Shown here piece by piece: positions 34,801-45,177 of a DNA stretch of 64,000 nt. The notes beneath the pieces were generated by a model. That model searched no databases, had not been told where the DNA came from, and saw nothing but the letters and a program-made list of their open reading frames with translations. Numbering within the stretch: position 1 is the first letter of the stretch; each line of letters starts with the position of its first letter. The translations under genes were made by a program, and so were the position numbers. Origin of the DNA: Carposina sasakii (lineage: Eukaryota > Arthropoda > Insecta > Lepidoptera > Carposinidae); contig CP053157.1 of NCBI GenBank assembly GCA_014607495.2, positions 10,106,001 to 10,170,000 of the forward strand, given 5' to 3'.

Positions 34801-37800
34801 AAAGGACAAAGCCACGACAAAGCAGAATACTAAATCGCATTCAAGTTTTTGATATGGCCGAAAATGTCCGAATATAAATTATAGCATTGTGTGTCGGAGT
34901 GGTTTTTATATTGATTGTATAGCTTTATTCAAATGTCTTGGACACAGGACTGGAGAAGCCAATTAGAGTGACCTCGACTCAGCTCAAATTACGATGGCTG
35001 TCGCTAACCTCCATTGAATGGTCTAAATGTGTCGAAAAGTTTTTGTTTCTGCGAAAAAGATCTCATTAGGAACATAACAGGGAATTTCAGTTTTGGCAAC
35101 TGATGGTGGAACCTTTTATGAGAATAATAGGATTGACGGAGCAGCCATATGAGACTGTGTGTGAAGTGTGAAGAGCGTCTCACGAGACCACTTGCAAGTT
35201 ACCGTTGCCTCTTGGCAAAAAAAAGTTTCACATCAAATCTGAAGAAAAACTGCATTGAAAATAATTATCTGGTCACTACGCTACCGTACCTACCGATAGA
35301 TACGAAGATACGATACACTTATGTCAGCCACTCTGTCTTCCTTCACAGGGTACGATTTCGCTGTAGCAATTTTCAGTTTTTGTTCTGTGTATCCCGCCCG
35401 AATCATGTTTAGAAACCTCTTAACTCCACACAATACGACCAACAGTCCTTTGTGTCGGCAGGAGTGCAAATAAAATATTTGGACCAAATGCACATTACGT
35501 TCGTGACCTATACAAATATTATTGGTATTTGATTGACTGCAGGTAGATATATATACCTATTATTATAAAGGTATAAAATATCCCTATTGGAAAAACATCT
35601 AATAGACAGACCTCCATTTACGTTTTTGGATATTTTTTTTTTGAATTTATTAGGCAAAATTACCTAAGTAGTAATGAAGTCTACAAAAAATGTCAAACAG
35701 TATTTATTCTTCATTCCCTAATTATATAATATGAAGATTGACCTAAGAATACCGTGTTGTGATCAGATAAGTAGATGCCACTCTAGATTGACAATTTTAC
35801 ATAAACCATTGTGACTATGAACTTTCTAAACATGACACGTTGCTATCGAAGTATATTCCGTGGCTACTAGGAATGTTATGCGGCTGTGGCACCGTCGAGT
35901 TGTCGCCCGAGCGTGTTTACATAACTTGTTGTAGCTGGCTCCACCCGCCTACGCCACCTACCATTGGCTACACTAAGCACACAGCTCTCAATAATGCCCC
36001 ATTGTGTCATCACGCAGGTGCACTGATACTTTGATACATCTCTATAATAACACAGCTTATGAAGTCGTCGGCAAAACGGTCATCAGTCAATTTGCGGCTG
36101 CTCAATGCGGTTTTTTCCCCGAGCCCGTGACAAAACGAGATGTAATGCAATTTTGATTAACGTCCATCCTGTTTGATTTATCTGTGACTGCAACTTTAAT
36201 AGCAGCTCATGTTTAAGGGTGCCAGTAACAAAATTCCTGGACAATGCGTGAGGAATACATAAGTAGATTTCATCACGAAAAGCTCACTAATGAGCCGGTA
36301 CAATCCGTACGCATTTACAGTAAAAAATATGTTTTCCGGGCATTATTTATAATTTTTATATTAGCTGTCATTACTGTACCTATATTATGCTGAACTTTAT
36401 TTCGAGTATTATCTCGTCCTAGATAGGTTAACAAGATTTTCGTAACACGCAAAAGGCTCGTCTACTTTCACTGGGACAATAGTCGGTACGTATTCACGAC
36501 CTCCAGTCACGCAGCCCGGCCTCTGCACTGACGAGCTCATTGTGACTCGCTGATTGATGACTGGCTAAAAGGTCGCTCTCGCTCGCCAGTCTCGAGTGTG
36601 TGCAAAGCGAAACAACTATGGTGGAGACTTGTCGTAATTATTTTTAGGTATGTACCAAATCGATAGTTTAGAAGTAAATATGCTTGATTTCTAAAACTGA
36701 TTCCCTCGGTAAACCCACTCGGTAAGCCACGACCACCACCTCAAATTGACATAAGAAATACCTTTACATATTGAACACACGATATTGTACAGGCGCGAAC
36801 CTCTTGTGTGCCTACCCCTAGCACACAAGAGGTGTGAATGCTAACGCCGAACCCAAACATGGAAGTGTGAAAAGCCAAGCAGTCGTGGACGACTTATTGC
36901 CTCAAGTAAGCCGCTTACTGGAACCCGTCCCATAAATTCAAATCCAATCCTTATTGACTGCTTCTCTTTAAAACACGTTCGGAGATTTGAGAAACAAATT
37001 CGAATCTTCAAAACATAAATCTGTTGGTCGAAAGAATTTGCGTCGAATATTTATAAAAATCGTGTCAAAATTAATTGGCTCGTACCACGACCATAATATC
37101 CGATGTCATAGCGTGTTGCTGTATTGGGTTTCATCTCTACCACGTCGAACGCATTCGAGCAGATTAACTCATTTAACAAGAAATTCGATTAATCGAGTCG
37201 GAAATAAAAATTTAACACCGGAAAGGGTTAAATCGAGTCCTCCACGACTAATATGGATTGAATTGTGGTTCAATTCCTGTACGTTATCCACCTACAGCTG
37301 AGGAGGAAATGCTACAAACGTGATATGAATTTGTATTTGCTGGTTCTATATGCGGATACGGTATCATAATTGTTATAATATTCAATCAAATAGTTAAGTA
37401 GAGGTATTGTCCCGACTGTTAATAGAAAGTACGGCAATATTGATTAAAAAGCTGGCCATAAAAGTGTCTAGTCTAGCATTGTTGTGTAAATGTACAATTG
37501 CGTTCAATATCTACTTTATAAAATTCCCTATTGCGGAACATTGGCGATTGTCACCATATACTTACACCTTATTAAGCTCGGCATGCCGCCAATTTAGTCT
37601 TATCGGGTGAAATCTTGAACGAAAGCCGAACCATACAGTTGCCATTGTTGTGTCGCCTACAAGGCTTGAAGCCATGCTATGGCAAACAAAACGAGTTATA
37701 GGTATCCGGACTCAGTTTTATGACATTCTTGGTTACTTTAATGCTCGCCATAATTCATCGCTGCCTTTAAATGACTCGAATATTTCAAAAGAGTCATAAA

Positions 37801-40800
37801 TACATAATTCAATGAGGGTACATATAATAGTAATATTTTATTAAATCCACTCCATGATAGTGCATAATTATATTTCTACCGTTTATAAGGTATACAATCT
37901 ATAGGTATATTCCCCTTTATCTACTTATTTAAGTAAGTATTTGCGGCCAACCGATCATATTTATTTTAAGCATATAATACTAATTCATGGTACCTAGGTC
38001 CATGTGAACAAAGTTCTGCATCTACGAATATGAAAATGGCGGCTGTTATCCGAGACACAATCAAATTTTCCGCCATTTTCATATCTCCGTATACTTGTAC
38101 ACACCACAAATAAGAATAGAATAAAAAAAAATCGTGGGATTGAAACTGGATCAAGTTACGCTGAGCTACGCGCAGACATTTCAGAAGCACGGCGGGCGCG
38201 CGCTGTTCTTTTTGTAATCGTCAAACTTTGATGTCGCATCCCTTTGTTCTGAGCGAGTTAGATATGGAACAATTCTTTGAAGAAATCACGGCATGATCAT
38301 TTTTTGCAGATTGCGAGGAGCTGCAAATGGCGGTACGATGCCTGCAGGCGGTGGTCATTTGCAATCGGTTATGGAACGGCCGCGAACCTCTTTTTACATT
38401 ATAATCGGTCGGTCGTCCCCTCTGTCCTTTTTTACAGTTTTCACAAGTGATGGTGATGGCTCTAAATTGTTGTGAATTCGATTTTCATATTTTATGGTGC
38501 TGCTTTCGGTATTTGTACTTTTTGCGAATCTTTCCAGAAAGGAAACGAAAGAGTGATGTAAAAATCCCAAATCGCCAGTTTGTATGTTACCAATCCTGCT
38601 TGACCAGGCGTACTGCCTGGACCTTATATGCAACCTGAGCAATTTCGAAGTGTGCTCTTACCGCACTGGTGTTAATTTACTTTGAACGGTGTCAGAACAG
38701 GAATGATAGACGAGTCTGTCAGATGCGGCGAGTTCCTGCCCGGACCAGCCCGTCCACGACTCGAATTACGGGACAGTCCACACCGCCTCATTAGCCATAT
38801 TTTGCCACATTTTATGTCTAAAATTTCCTTTTTTTTTCAAACTAAATGGTGCAAAACTACAATAGTTTTTAAGAACGAATTATGTTAGCAAAATACTGTT
38901 TTCAATCAGACGACAAATGATTTATGATAATTTGGCCCGCGCCGATGGAATGGAAACATTAAAATGCAGCGCGTGCGATGACGACGTTGCGCCCGCGCAC
39001 CATCGGCAATAATCATCTAACTAATGCATAATTCAACGAATCCCGCTCGTCCCGAATTCCAATTTTTCGGCAAAATTGACGCGTCCTTCTAAGGTTCTGA
39101 GAAAGATCCCATTTTAGTTCGGAAAAAGTTATCAGTTGATCTTCGCATACCAAGCCAGTGTTCAAGGAGACAATTTAATTGGAGGCAACTAGCGATAACT
39201 GATTTAGAAAAATAATTTAAGTTCTTTTTTATAATTTTCATACTTACATGTAGGACAATTTCGTCGAACTGTTTCATCATCCATTATGTGACTACACTGC
39301 AATTACCACCTGTAATTAGAACACATCGAAGAACACTATATTACCATTCACCAGCAAAGAATAGAAAGAACAAACAACAGCCCACACAATAGTTGCCTTC
39401 ATCTGACCTGCACAATGGAAGGTAGTCATCCAATGCTAATTAACGTGCTCGGCTTTCATTCCACGTAACTATAAGTACCTACTCAGTTTTCATGAAGTTC
39501 ATCGAAGAAATAACGGCTGAAATTAAACCCAACACATCAACTTGTTGACAAACTTTACGTTAATTAGTCTTTTACAAGCGAAACTATTACAACAATAAAG
39601 CTCCTCCACAAATCTAGGTCATAATAATTACTTCAATCGAGTACCAAAAAGTTATCATTAATCGACAACATGTTATTCTATGGAGGAGTCTAAGTATGTA
39701 CATGGTATTGTAAATGGGACACATGCATAGCATACGCCTGGGATTACTTTATCTCTTGAGATTTGAACTTGATAGCTCTATAAAAATGTTTGTGGCCATG
39801 CCCGAAATACGATCAGAACTTTGAAGTGTCCTGGGAGCAACTGCTGAATGAAGTTTACACGATACATTAATCATTATTCGGTATCTGTTGTCTATAAGGA
39901 TGTGGTACAGAGCGATAAAAAACGTTGCCTTCAAAATGTTAACACCTAGTATCAAAGCGTTTATTCACATTATGATTCATGTTCACAATCAATTTAAACG
40001 CTGCAATCATCGCTGTTCTAGTTCAAATTGTCTTAACTAGCCACTCCGTCCTAACTAGCTCAATAGAGGTTGTAAGGCGAGCGTCTCGCCCGGAACACGT
40101 GTCTTTGATCGCCCTCAATTGGCGAGCGAATAAAAACAATCGTTGCTTAAAAATAACCGTGATTTCATCCCGCAACATGTGACGGCTGTTTTCTCTTAGT
40201 GAATCGGACCATGCTGTTCCCACAGCCCGCGGCCCATGTGAAATGTTCAGTTACAGCGGTCCCATGCTGATCGCTGCCGAATTAGATCGGAATTACTAAT
40301 GATCCTAATGGCTTCAATAAGTAGGTTCACTTGGAACGGAAACTTGTTCCTGGATAGCCGTAAAATACAGTGCGCATATGGTGAGCGTACGGAGGGATAC
40401 CGCGTAAATCGCACGGTATACCATCATATTATCGCGAGCGGCCATTGCGAAATGTAGAGATAGCGACATCCGCATTATGCGGTCATGTCATGTGTTAAAT
40501 ATGGGTAAAGTTCAGGAAGTAAAACCGCAGACAGAATTTTTTTACGAAAACAACGCCGAAATATAATAAAATTTTAGCTTGTATTTCTTTAGACTCTAGA
40601 TAGGTATATTATGAAACCATGTCACATTTACCACCCACTCAACATTATGGTTGTACTATTTTGAGTCCAATAAATTAGGTAACAAGTCAGCATTTATCAA
40701 AGTCACCGTCTCTACTTTTTCAACACGAAAGTAGCGAAAGAACGAAGCGAGACGCGCTAGATAAGATAACCAAAGAGTGGCTTTAGAATTTCGAAACTCT

Positions 40801-43800
40801 TAGTCATTTCCATTATTTGGTTGACCGACCACTTTATCTGTTAAGTGGCAATTCCTTTTGTCCACGACGGGATAAAAATTGTCCGGCGCCAAAATAACAA
40901 AGAAGTACTTTTTCACTAGGTTACCATGCAGTTTGTATTATTTATAATGCGCTTGGGTGACATATCGTTATGCACATCCGTTGCACATCTTGCAGGCTGT
41001 GACCAGAGTGTCATTGCGTGGGGCGGATCCTACAGATCAATTAGATTCTTAATTATTACATTTCCCATGATCGTGACGTAGGGGATTCCAACTGCATCTA
41101 CGTCATAGCATGAGTTTTATGCATTGCCATTGGAACTATGGCAAGTAAGTTGTATTCTTATAGGACAAACAATCCGTGGTATAAGATTGTCTTTAGACAA
41201 TATTCTTTATACTCTATATCGAGGGGTGAAAGGCAATTTGGGATAAGCGCCATTTCACCCCTCGATATGATCATTAATAATGATTAAAGATTTTATGAAA
41301 TACTAAAATATACGCGAAAGACCATGCTAAATAGACCCTACCTACCCTGCCATGGTCTTTTGTGTATAGTAGATAGTATGTTCCTACCTTCCTAACGTAG
41401 GTATGTTACTTCGCTCACAGCATGCATCAATCAGTTAGATTGAAGCACATATCGTGCGAACGCGTTATAATAGGAGGATATTATAATAAACCGATCCCTG
41501 GTCCCCTCGCGCTCCGCCCTCCCTAATAAATATTAATGTATGAACTTGAATGCCCCACAATACATGATGATGATGCTGGTACATTGACACTCAATTTGCT
41601 TTTAGCAGCCTTTAACATAATCTCTTCTCTAAACGCTTTATTACTTTATTTGCATCCTCGACACTTTCAAGTAGAATGCAAATGGTGAAAATGAGTCAAC
41701 CTAAGAGCAAACTACTAATCTATACATATAGCTAATAAAAATGTAACAGATCGCTGTCTGTACATGGAAGATATATGAGAAAAAATATTATAGGAGACCT
41801 TTATCAACGCAATAGTACCCAAAATAATGATTTTTGGAATATTTGTCTGTTTGTCGGTTCGTCTGTTTGTCTGTGCGTTTGTGCATGCTAATCTCAGAAA
41901 AGGCTGAACCAATTTCGATGCAGTTTTCAGGAATATATTGTGACATGTCCCACTTAACATATAGGCTATTTTTTATCCCGGGAAACTGTTTTTATCCCGG
42001 ATAATTTCGACATTTTGTTTTTTCTGTAGTCCACGCGGACGGAGTCGCGGGCGTTCATTAGTCTACTAATATATTTAGATATTATATGGGAAAAAGAAAG
42101 TGAAAAATTTTGATGTTTGATTCCCTTTACGCACTGTACGTCCTGTAGGTACAGGACGGATTTTAATAAAACTTTGCATTTATACAGGATCACAAAAGGG
42201 GTATGTTAAACAAAAATGAATATAGCCCACTATTATGGGCACAAGCCTGAAATAAAAAGATTTTATTTATTTATTTATTAAAGAACGTTACTCCAAACCA
42301 AAATTGTCGAACTCGAAACGATCACGCGGACGAAGTTGCTAACCAGCTAGTAATCTACAATCAGGTTATTCGCCAGAACTCACACAAATGATCGCCATGA
42401 CAATTTACATCGCGTGCCAGCTTTTTAACCGACTTCAAAAAGAGAGGTTATCAATTCGTCTGTATGTTTTTTTATTTTTTTATTTTTTATGTGTGTTACC
42501 TCAGAACTCCGTCATTTATGAACCGCTTTAATTTTTTTTTTATGGTTGGTCATGGTATACTTCCAGGTTGGTCCCATATTCACCACATCAGGATCTGATG
42601 ATGGGATCTTGGAGAAATCGAGGGCAATCCTCGAATATTGTAGGCACATGTAGTCTGTTTTTACACTTTTACTGAGCGTTTTAGTCACCTACATATAAAA
42701 CATAACATCTGATGATGGAATCTCTAAGGAATCTAGGGATATCCTCAAATATAATAGGCACGAGTAGTCCGTTTTTAGATTTTTATAGAGAATTTTGGTC
42801 AGCTACACATAATATAAAGGAAACGAGGGTCTGATGATGGAGCCGCCGAAAAACAGATAGTGGAACTTTTTAGTGACAAAATCCCCCTATGGCAGGGGAA
42901 GCCTACGTCCAGTAGTGGACTGCAATAGGCTTATGAAGATGAAGATAATTGTGTTAAGTCATGTAATTATATGTTGCGTTAAGCCGTGTCCGAAGTAAGA
43001 TGGTTATAGAGGAAGAGGTAGACATGAGAATAACGAGATGACGGATAATAGGGATGACTGAAAGAAGAGTACCTACATATTGCATCGACCCCAAATGATT
43101 GGGAACAGGGCGGGAAGAAGGAGTGTAATTATATGTTGCTTATAATATATTGTCAGACGTAAAGTTTCGAAGCCTAGTCATTTCTCTCTTTTGTCATGTG
43201 GCCTATTTAATCATTTGCTGGCATATAAATCTGACAATATTATGCCTTCTTAACGTCGTACACGGCTTAACGCAATATATATTTTCCCTTTAGTAAAATT
43301 TTACTTTAGTAAGCTCGAGTTTTGGGAGGAAGTCGGTTTTTCGTTTAAAAAAAAATATTGTTGAAAATTGTTGCATTTTGACGTTAATTGTTGTTGTGCT
43401 GTCAATTGTTATTTCCATATTATTTCGGGCTGTAGGGGCAGAAGGGTCACGCGTCCATGGGGCTGCGTGAACAGCCAGCTCAGAGGATTCCCACGCAACC
43501 CCAACGAGAAACCCTACTTGTTGATTTTGTTCCGTAATCGACCCCCAATATACCATTTCCGGATGGCCATTAAGTAACTGTGATAATTGACTTTTTCGTG
43601 TTTGATGATGTTTCGGTAATAAATACGTCGATGATTTTCGTTTGCTTTTTGGAGTTGGAGTTATTACGTGTGGATTTGATTAGCTCAGATATAGGTAGGT
43701 ATATGGTAAATGACCCTTTAAAAACTCCAAGAGAATAAGTACTTACAACTTGTAATCAACAGCTATTGGTGTTTATTAAACATCCCTGTGATCAATAAAA

Positions 43801-45177
43801 AAATAACCAGCAGGACAGCAGGTTCTCAATAATATTGGGACAACATAAAAACATTTAATAGTAATTTAGCACACGCGATATAAAATATTTTAGATATGCA
43901 AAATTATAAGGCAAAGCAAATTGGCGAGCCGTCACCGCCTCGGGGGAGGATTTTATCTCCATTGCAAACTGGGCGCAGGTATAGACCTTGTAAAATGATC
44001 TATATTTACGATACCTTTATTTCCAACGATTGGCGATAATTATTTACAGATACAATGAAGAGACTAATTAATAAACAATTATACACAATTTCTTTTTTAT
44101 TTCAATTCGAAATAAATAAGGAAATTATGATTAAAATATGAGATGAAGATAAGGCAGGAGAGATGAGTACCTAATTATGTAGCTAGCAAGTTAATTTCTA
44201 TTTAAATATCTACAGTTAATTTAGCAAGAATAGTGAAAATAATTTTGCTAATTTGGAGGTACCGTTACGACAATATAGGTACTTACAGTCAGCAAAAGAA
44301 GTAATTTAAAAGATAGTTAACCAACTATACACATTATTAGTTAAGTACATAATTACATGTGAAGTACCTACCTATATAGTTGAGGTCAACACAGCTTTCT
44401 CGATTATGTAGATTTATTTCTTGCGAACTTTATTAATATGTATAAAAACATATTTGTCGACACCATGATAACTGAATAAGATCAGATAAATTAATGATGA
44501 GATTTCTTCAAATTAATTGGTACAAAACAATAATTATTTCTTCCATAACCTAAATAAATACTTACAAACTTTACATTCCGACACAATCATCTAGTCCACA
44601 CTAAAATCCCTAAGGTATCGGTACAAGCAACGGTATATAAATACATAGATAATTATAAAAACATCCATGACTCAGAAACAAACATCTATCCATATTATCT
44701 GTTTCCACCTACCGGGATTTGAACCCAGATCCTATGACGCAGCAGGCAGAGTACAGCTCTAACGGTAGTATATACCTTAATTCGTTTATAGTGGGTAGTT
44801 CTAGCTAATGTTAGTTATATAATGTTATTTAATCTAAAATATCAAGTATAACTACTTATACATACAAGTACAATGAAATAAACAATAACTCTTATAGTAG
44901 ATACCTAAGTATTTTACTAAATTTTTATATTAACAACATCATGTTCATGCCTGAAAGAGATTTCTTCCAGCAAACCAATCTTATAAAATGAGTAGGTACC
45001 TACCCACCTTTAATTGAAAACAATTGTAAATGTTGAAACCATATTCCTTTTAAAATATTATTGAACTAAAATGTAAACATACCTTCCATTCCAGTCACAA
45101 TGGTCTGTGATGATTCCCGCCTCCACAATATACATGAAACCAAAAACAACCGTCCAAAGTACCAGTTCAGGCCACAT
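16589..45177 (-). CDS. Meteorin-like secreted protein (5 exons)
   Basis: Exons on the minus strand: 45083-45177, 19560-19747, 19034-19324, 17374-17521 and 16589-16838. They join to about 323 residues, close to vertebrate meteorin and meteorin-like (about 290-311). A signal peptide (residues 1-20, MWPELVLWTVVFGFMYIVEA) is followed by HCDWNG, then VYLRCREGSVSWLYPRGALR, ECRPCSEEEMELAFCSSD, RGMFVSS and LACAPRIEDWKAL, all aligning with meteorin motifs. The mature part has ten cysteines, as the family does. In vertebrates these proteins act as secreted neurotrophic or cytokine-like factors; the insect role is unknown to me. Exon 1 ends in phase 2, which fits exon 2 only at an acceptor at 19748; the neater cttcag acceptor four bases upstream would need an extra small exon. 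About nine residues present in vertebrates between CDW-G and V-L-C are missing, so a micro-exon may be unrecognised. Confidence 0.9.
17374..17521 (-). CDS. Meteorin-like exon 4
   Basis: Acceptor cccacag, donor gtgagc on the minus strand. Forty-eight codons with two split codons. It encodes SRGMFVSSEQRHDMDSTQLT then LELTKLIRA, matching the cysteine-free segment that follows the CTSDF-type motif in meteorins. Confidence 0.9.
18360..18960. other. GC-enriched unique intron DNA, possible regulatory element
   Basis: Within the intron between exons 3 and 4 of the meteorin-like gene, 18375-18560 and 18895-18960 are richer in GC and CpG than the surroundings and match no repeat seen elsewhere in the window. 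A 113-codon minus frame at 18366-18707 has no splice-compatible context. Regulatory function is only a suggestion. Confidence 0.25.
19034..19324 (-). CDS. Meteorin-like exon 3
   Basis: Acceptor tttacag, donor gtgagt on the minus strand; 96 codons plus split codons. It encodes LIPLYAPDDGDARELRCFRS, HGGAAVYMEADPE, LAFFKYE and ECRPCSEEE-ELAFCSSDL, which carries four of the ten cysteines. This is the most diagnostic exon of the gene. Confidence 0.95.
19560..19747 (-). CDS. Meteorin-like exon 2
   Basis: It encodes AVRPVYLRCREGSVSWLYPR, GALRIIFRPP and DFRVCLRVI, and ends with one base of an Asp codon at donor gtatgt. The upper edge is uncertain: 19747 fits the phase of exon 1, while the stronger acceptor ccttcag would place it at 19751 and require another upstream exon. 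Confidence 0.9.
22340..22484 (-). repeat. Helitron-like fragment, family H2
   Basis: The middle and end of family H2: atccgggataaaaag, gaaatcggttcagccgtttc and atccgttacaattttatta are present. The CTAG end is missing. It directly precedes the element at 22493-22840. Confidence 0.6.
22493..22840 (+). mobile_element. MITE-like element, family 'tacaggatg', copy 1
   Basis: It starts tacaggatgttttttcgttg and ends aaaaatcagcctgta, which are short imperfect inverted ends. The interior (gggaacgttgacg, cttcccaggtatgcttccat) recurs in a reversed, internally deleted copy at 30870-31140 and in a copy at 48110-48492. Confidence 0.7.
23078..23398 (-). mobile_element. Helitron-like element, family H2, full copy
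   Basis: On the minus strand it starts TCtatacatataataaaaatg after A and ends gcgggcgtccaCTAG before T. The 3' end has a near-palindromic cgcggacggagtcgcg block, as expected for the Helitron terminal hairpin. About 321 bases, non-coding. Confidence 0.75.
25771..26015 (-). mobile_element. Helitron-like element, family H2 variant
   Basis: It has the same CTAG end and adjacent gacttcatccgcgtggac block, but the other half carries a different sequence with atcgctccagccgttttaac and a catc tetranucleotide run, also found in 56102-56271. Confidence 0.65.
26824..26937 (-). repeat. tRNA-headed SINE, family S1
   Basis: On the minus strand the head has a D-arm-like gctcagtggttagagc and a T-arm-like gtgggttcgattcccac, followed by a tail with ttttttccatttctttatta. 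Positions 26824-26928 are the exact reverse complement of 30399-30503. The anticodon arm does not pair, so it is not a functional tRNA. Confidence 0.8.
27500..27553. repeat. Perfect 24-bp inverted repeat, 6-base loop
   Basis: The left arm starts acaggagagaggcgtggaga and the right arm ends with its exact complement; the loop is acctac (27524-27529). It lies in the meteorin-like intron and would form a hairpin in the transcript. Confidence 0.9.
28945..29065. repeat. SINE fragment, 'aacacagccgtgtg' family
   Basis: The blocks cagccatgctaaacgtggcc and gggaacacagccgtgtgtac are shared with 48000-48105, 60361-60430 and, more distantly, 4630-4866. Confidence 0.5.
30160..30510 (+). repeat. tRNA-headed SINE, family S1, with upstream body
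   Basis: The tRNA-like head (30391-30463) has D- and T-arm sequences and an acceptor stem with six of seven pairs. The tail ends ttattaataattttatagta. The preceding 220 bases (atcttgactaagataaattt, catctttaaac, ctaaattacatattg in reverse) recur around the SINE copies at 54.5-54.95 kb, so the true repeat unit is longer than the SINE itself. Confidence 0.75.
30870..31140 (-). mobile_element. MITE-like element, family 'tacaggatg', copy 2
   Basis: Reverse copy: it begins tggtcgtcaacgttcccgaa and ends ggtggcaacgaaaaaacatt. Compared with 22493-22840 it lacks part of the middle. Confidence 0.65.
32660..33030 (-). repeat. SINE S2 copy 2, interrupted by a MITE
   Basis: The SINE body is clear from cacattaacttagtcccaca to aacatcgatattcatc. 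After cgcaggcagg it is broken by a relative of the MITE at 8749 (about 32797-32985), and SINE sequence resumes with gtcactacctacta. Part of the tRNA-like head is deleted. Confidence 0.65.
33400..41300. promoter_or_regulatory. Repeat-poor intron block, candidate enhancer region
   Basis: About 8 kb of the meteorin-like first intron lacks the repeats seen on both sides and has scattered CpG-rich patches (38150-38400, 38930-39010, 40030-40450). Large repeat-poor first introns often hold enhancers of developmental genes. This is inference from composition only; I name no binding sites. Confidence 0.25.
41216..41268. repeat. Perfect 16-bp inverted repeat, 21-base loop
   Basis: Arms atatcgaggggtgaaa (41216-41231) and tttcacccctcgatat (41253-41268) are exact complements. 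It lies in the meteorin-like intron; no other copy is seen in the window. Confidence 0.85.
41719..42061 (+). mobile_element. Helitron-like element, family H2
   Basis: It starts TCtatacatatagctaataa after A and ends gcgggcgttcaTTAG before T, a small change from CTAG. Internally it contains ggaatatattgtgac and tcccggataatttcgacatt. Confidence 0.7.
42425..43130. repeat. Cluster of retroelement tails, with tandem units
   Basis: The cluster opens with ttaaccgacttcaaaaagag, a motif common in lepidopteran repeats. Two diverged tandem units of about 120 bases (from 42593 and 42708, each with tctgatgatgg) follow. Then come a tail with cctacgtccagtagtggact (42888-42952), also found at 56282-56404, and another with atcgaccccaaatgattggg (43070-43110). 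Confidence 0.6.
44590..44765 (-). repeat. tRNA-headed SINE, family S2, copy 3
   Basis: It shares aagcaacggtatataaatac, aacatccatgactc and a head with ggatttgaacccag (plus strand) with the copy at 8455-8686. It is more diverged. Confidence 0.6.
45083..45177 (-). CDS. Meteorin-like exon 1 (signal peptide)
   Basis: ATG at 45175-45177, 31 codons plus two bases, donor gtatgt. It encodes a hydrophobic signal peptide ending YIVEA, then GIITDHCDWNG. The CDW-G motif just after the signal peptide is the start of mature meteorins (CSW-KG in vertebrates). Confidence 0.88.

Larger units (their letters stand above)
19748..45082 (-). other. Meteorin-like intron 1 (25.3 kb)
   Basis: This is the span from the signal-peptide exon to the next recognised exon. 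It mixes repeat-rich parts (22.3-23.4, 25.8-26.0, 26.8, 30.2-31.1, 32.7-33.0, 41.7-43.1 and 44.6 kb) with long non-repetitive, CpG-containing parts, above all 33.4-41.3 kb. I found no coding exon in it, although a small meteorin exon may be hidden. Several open frames here (20541-20789, 24116-24418, 34189-34461) resemble no family I know. Confidence 0.7.
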
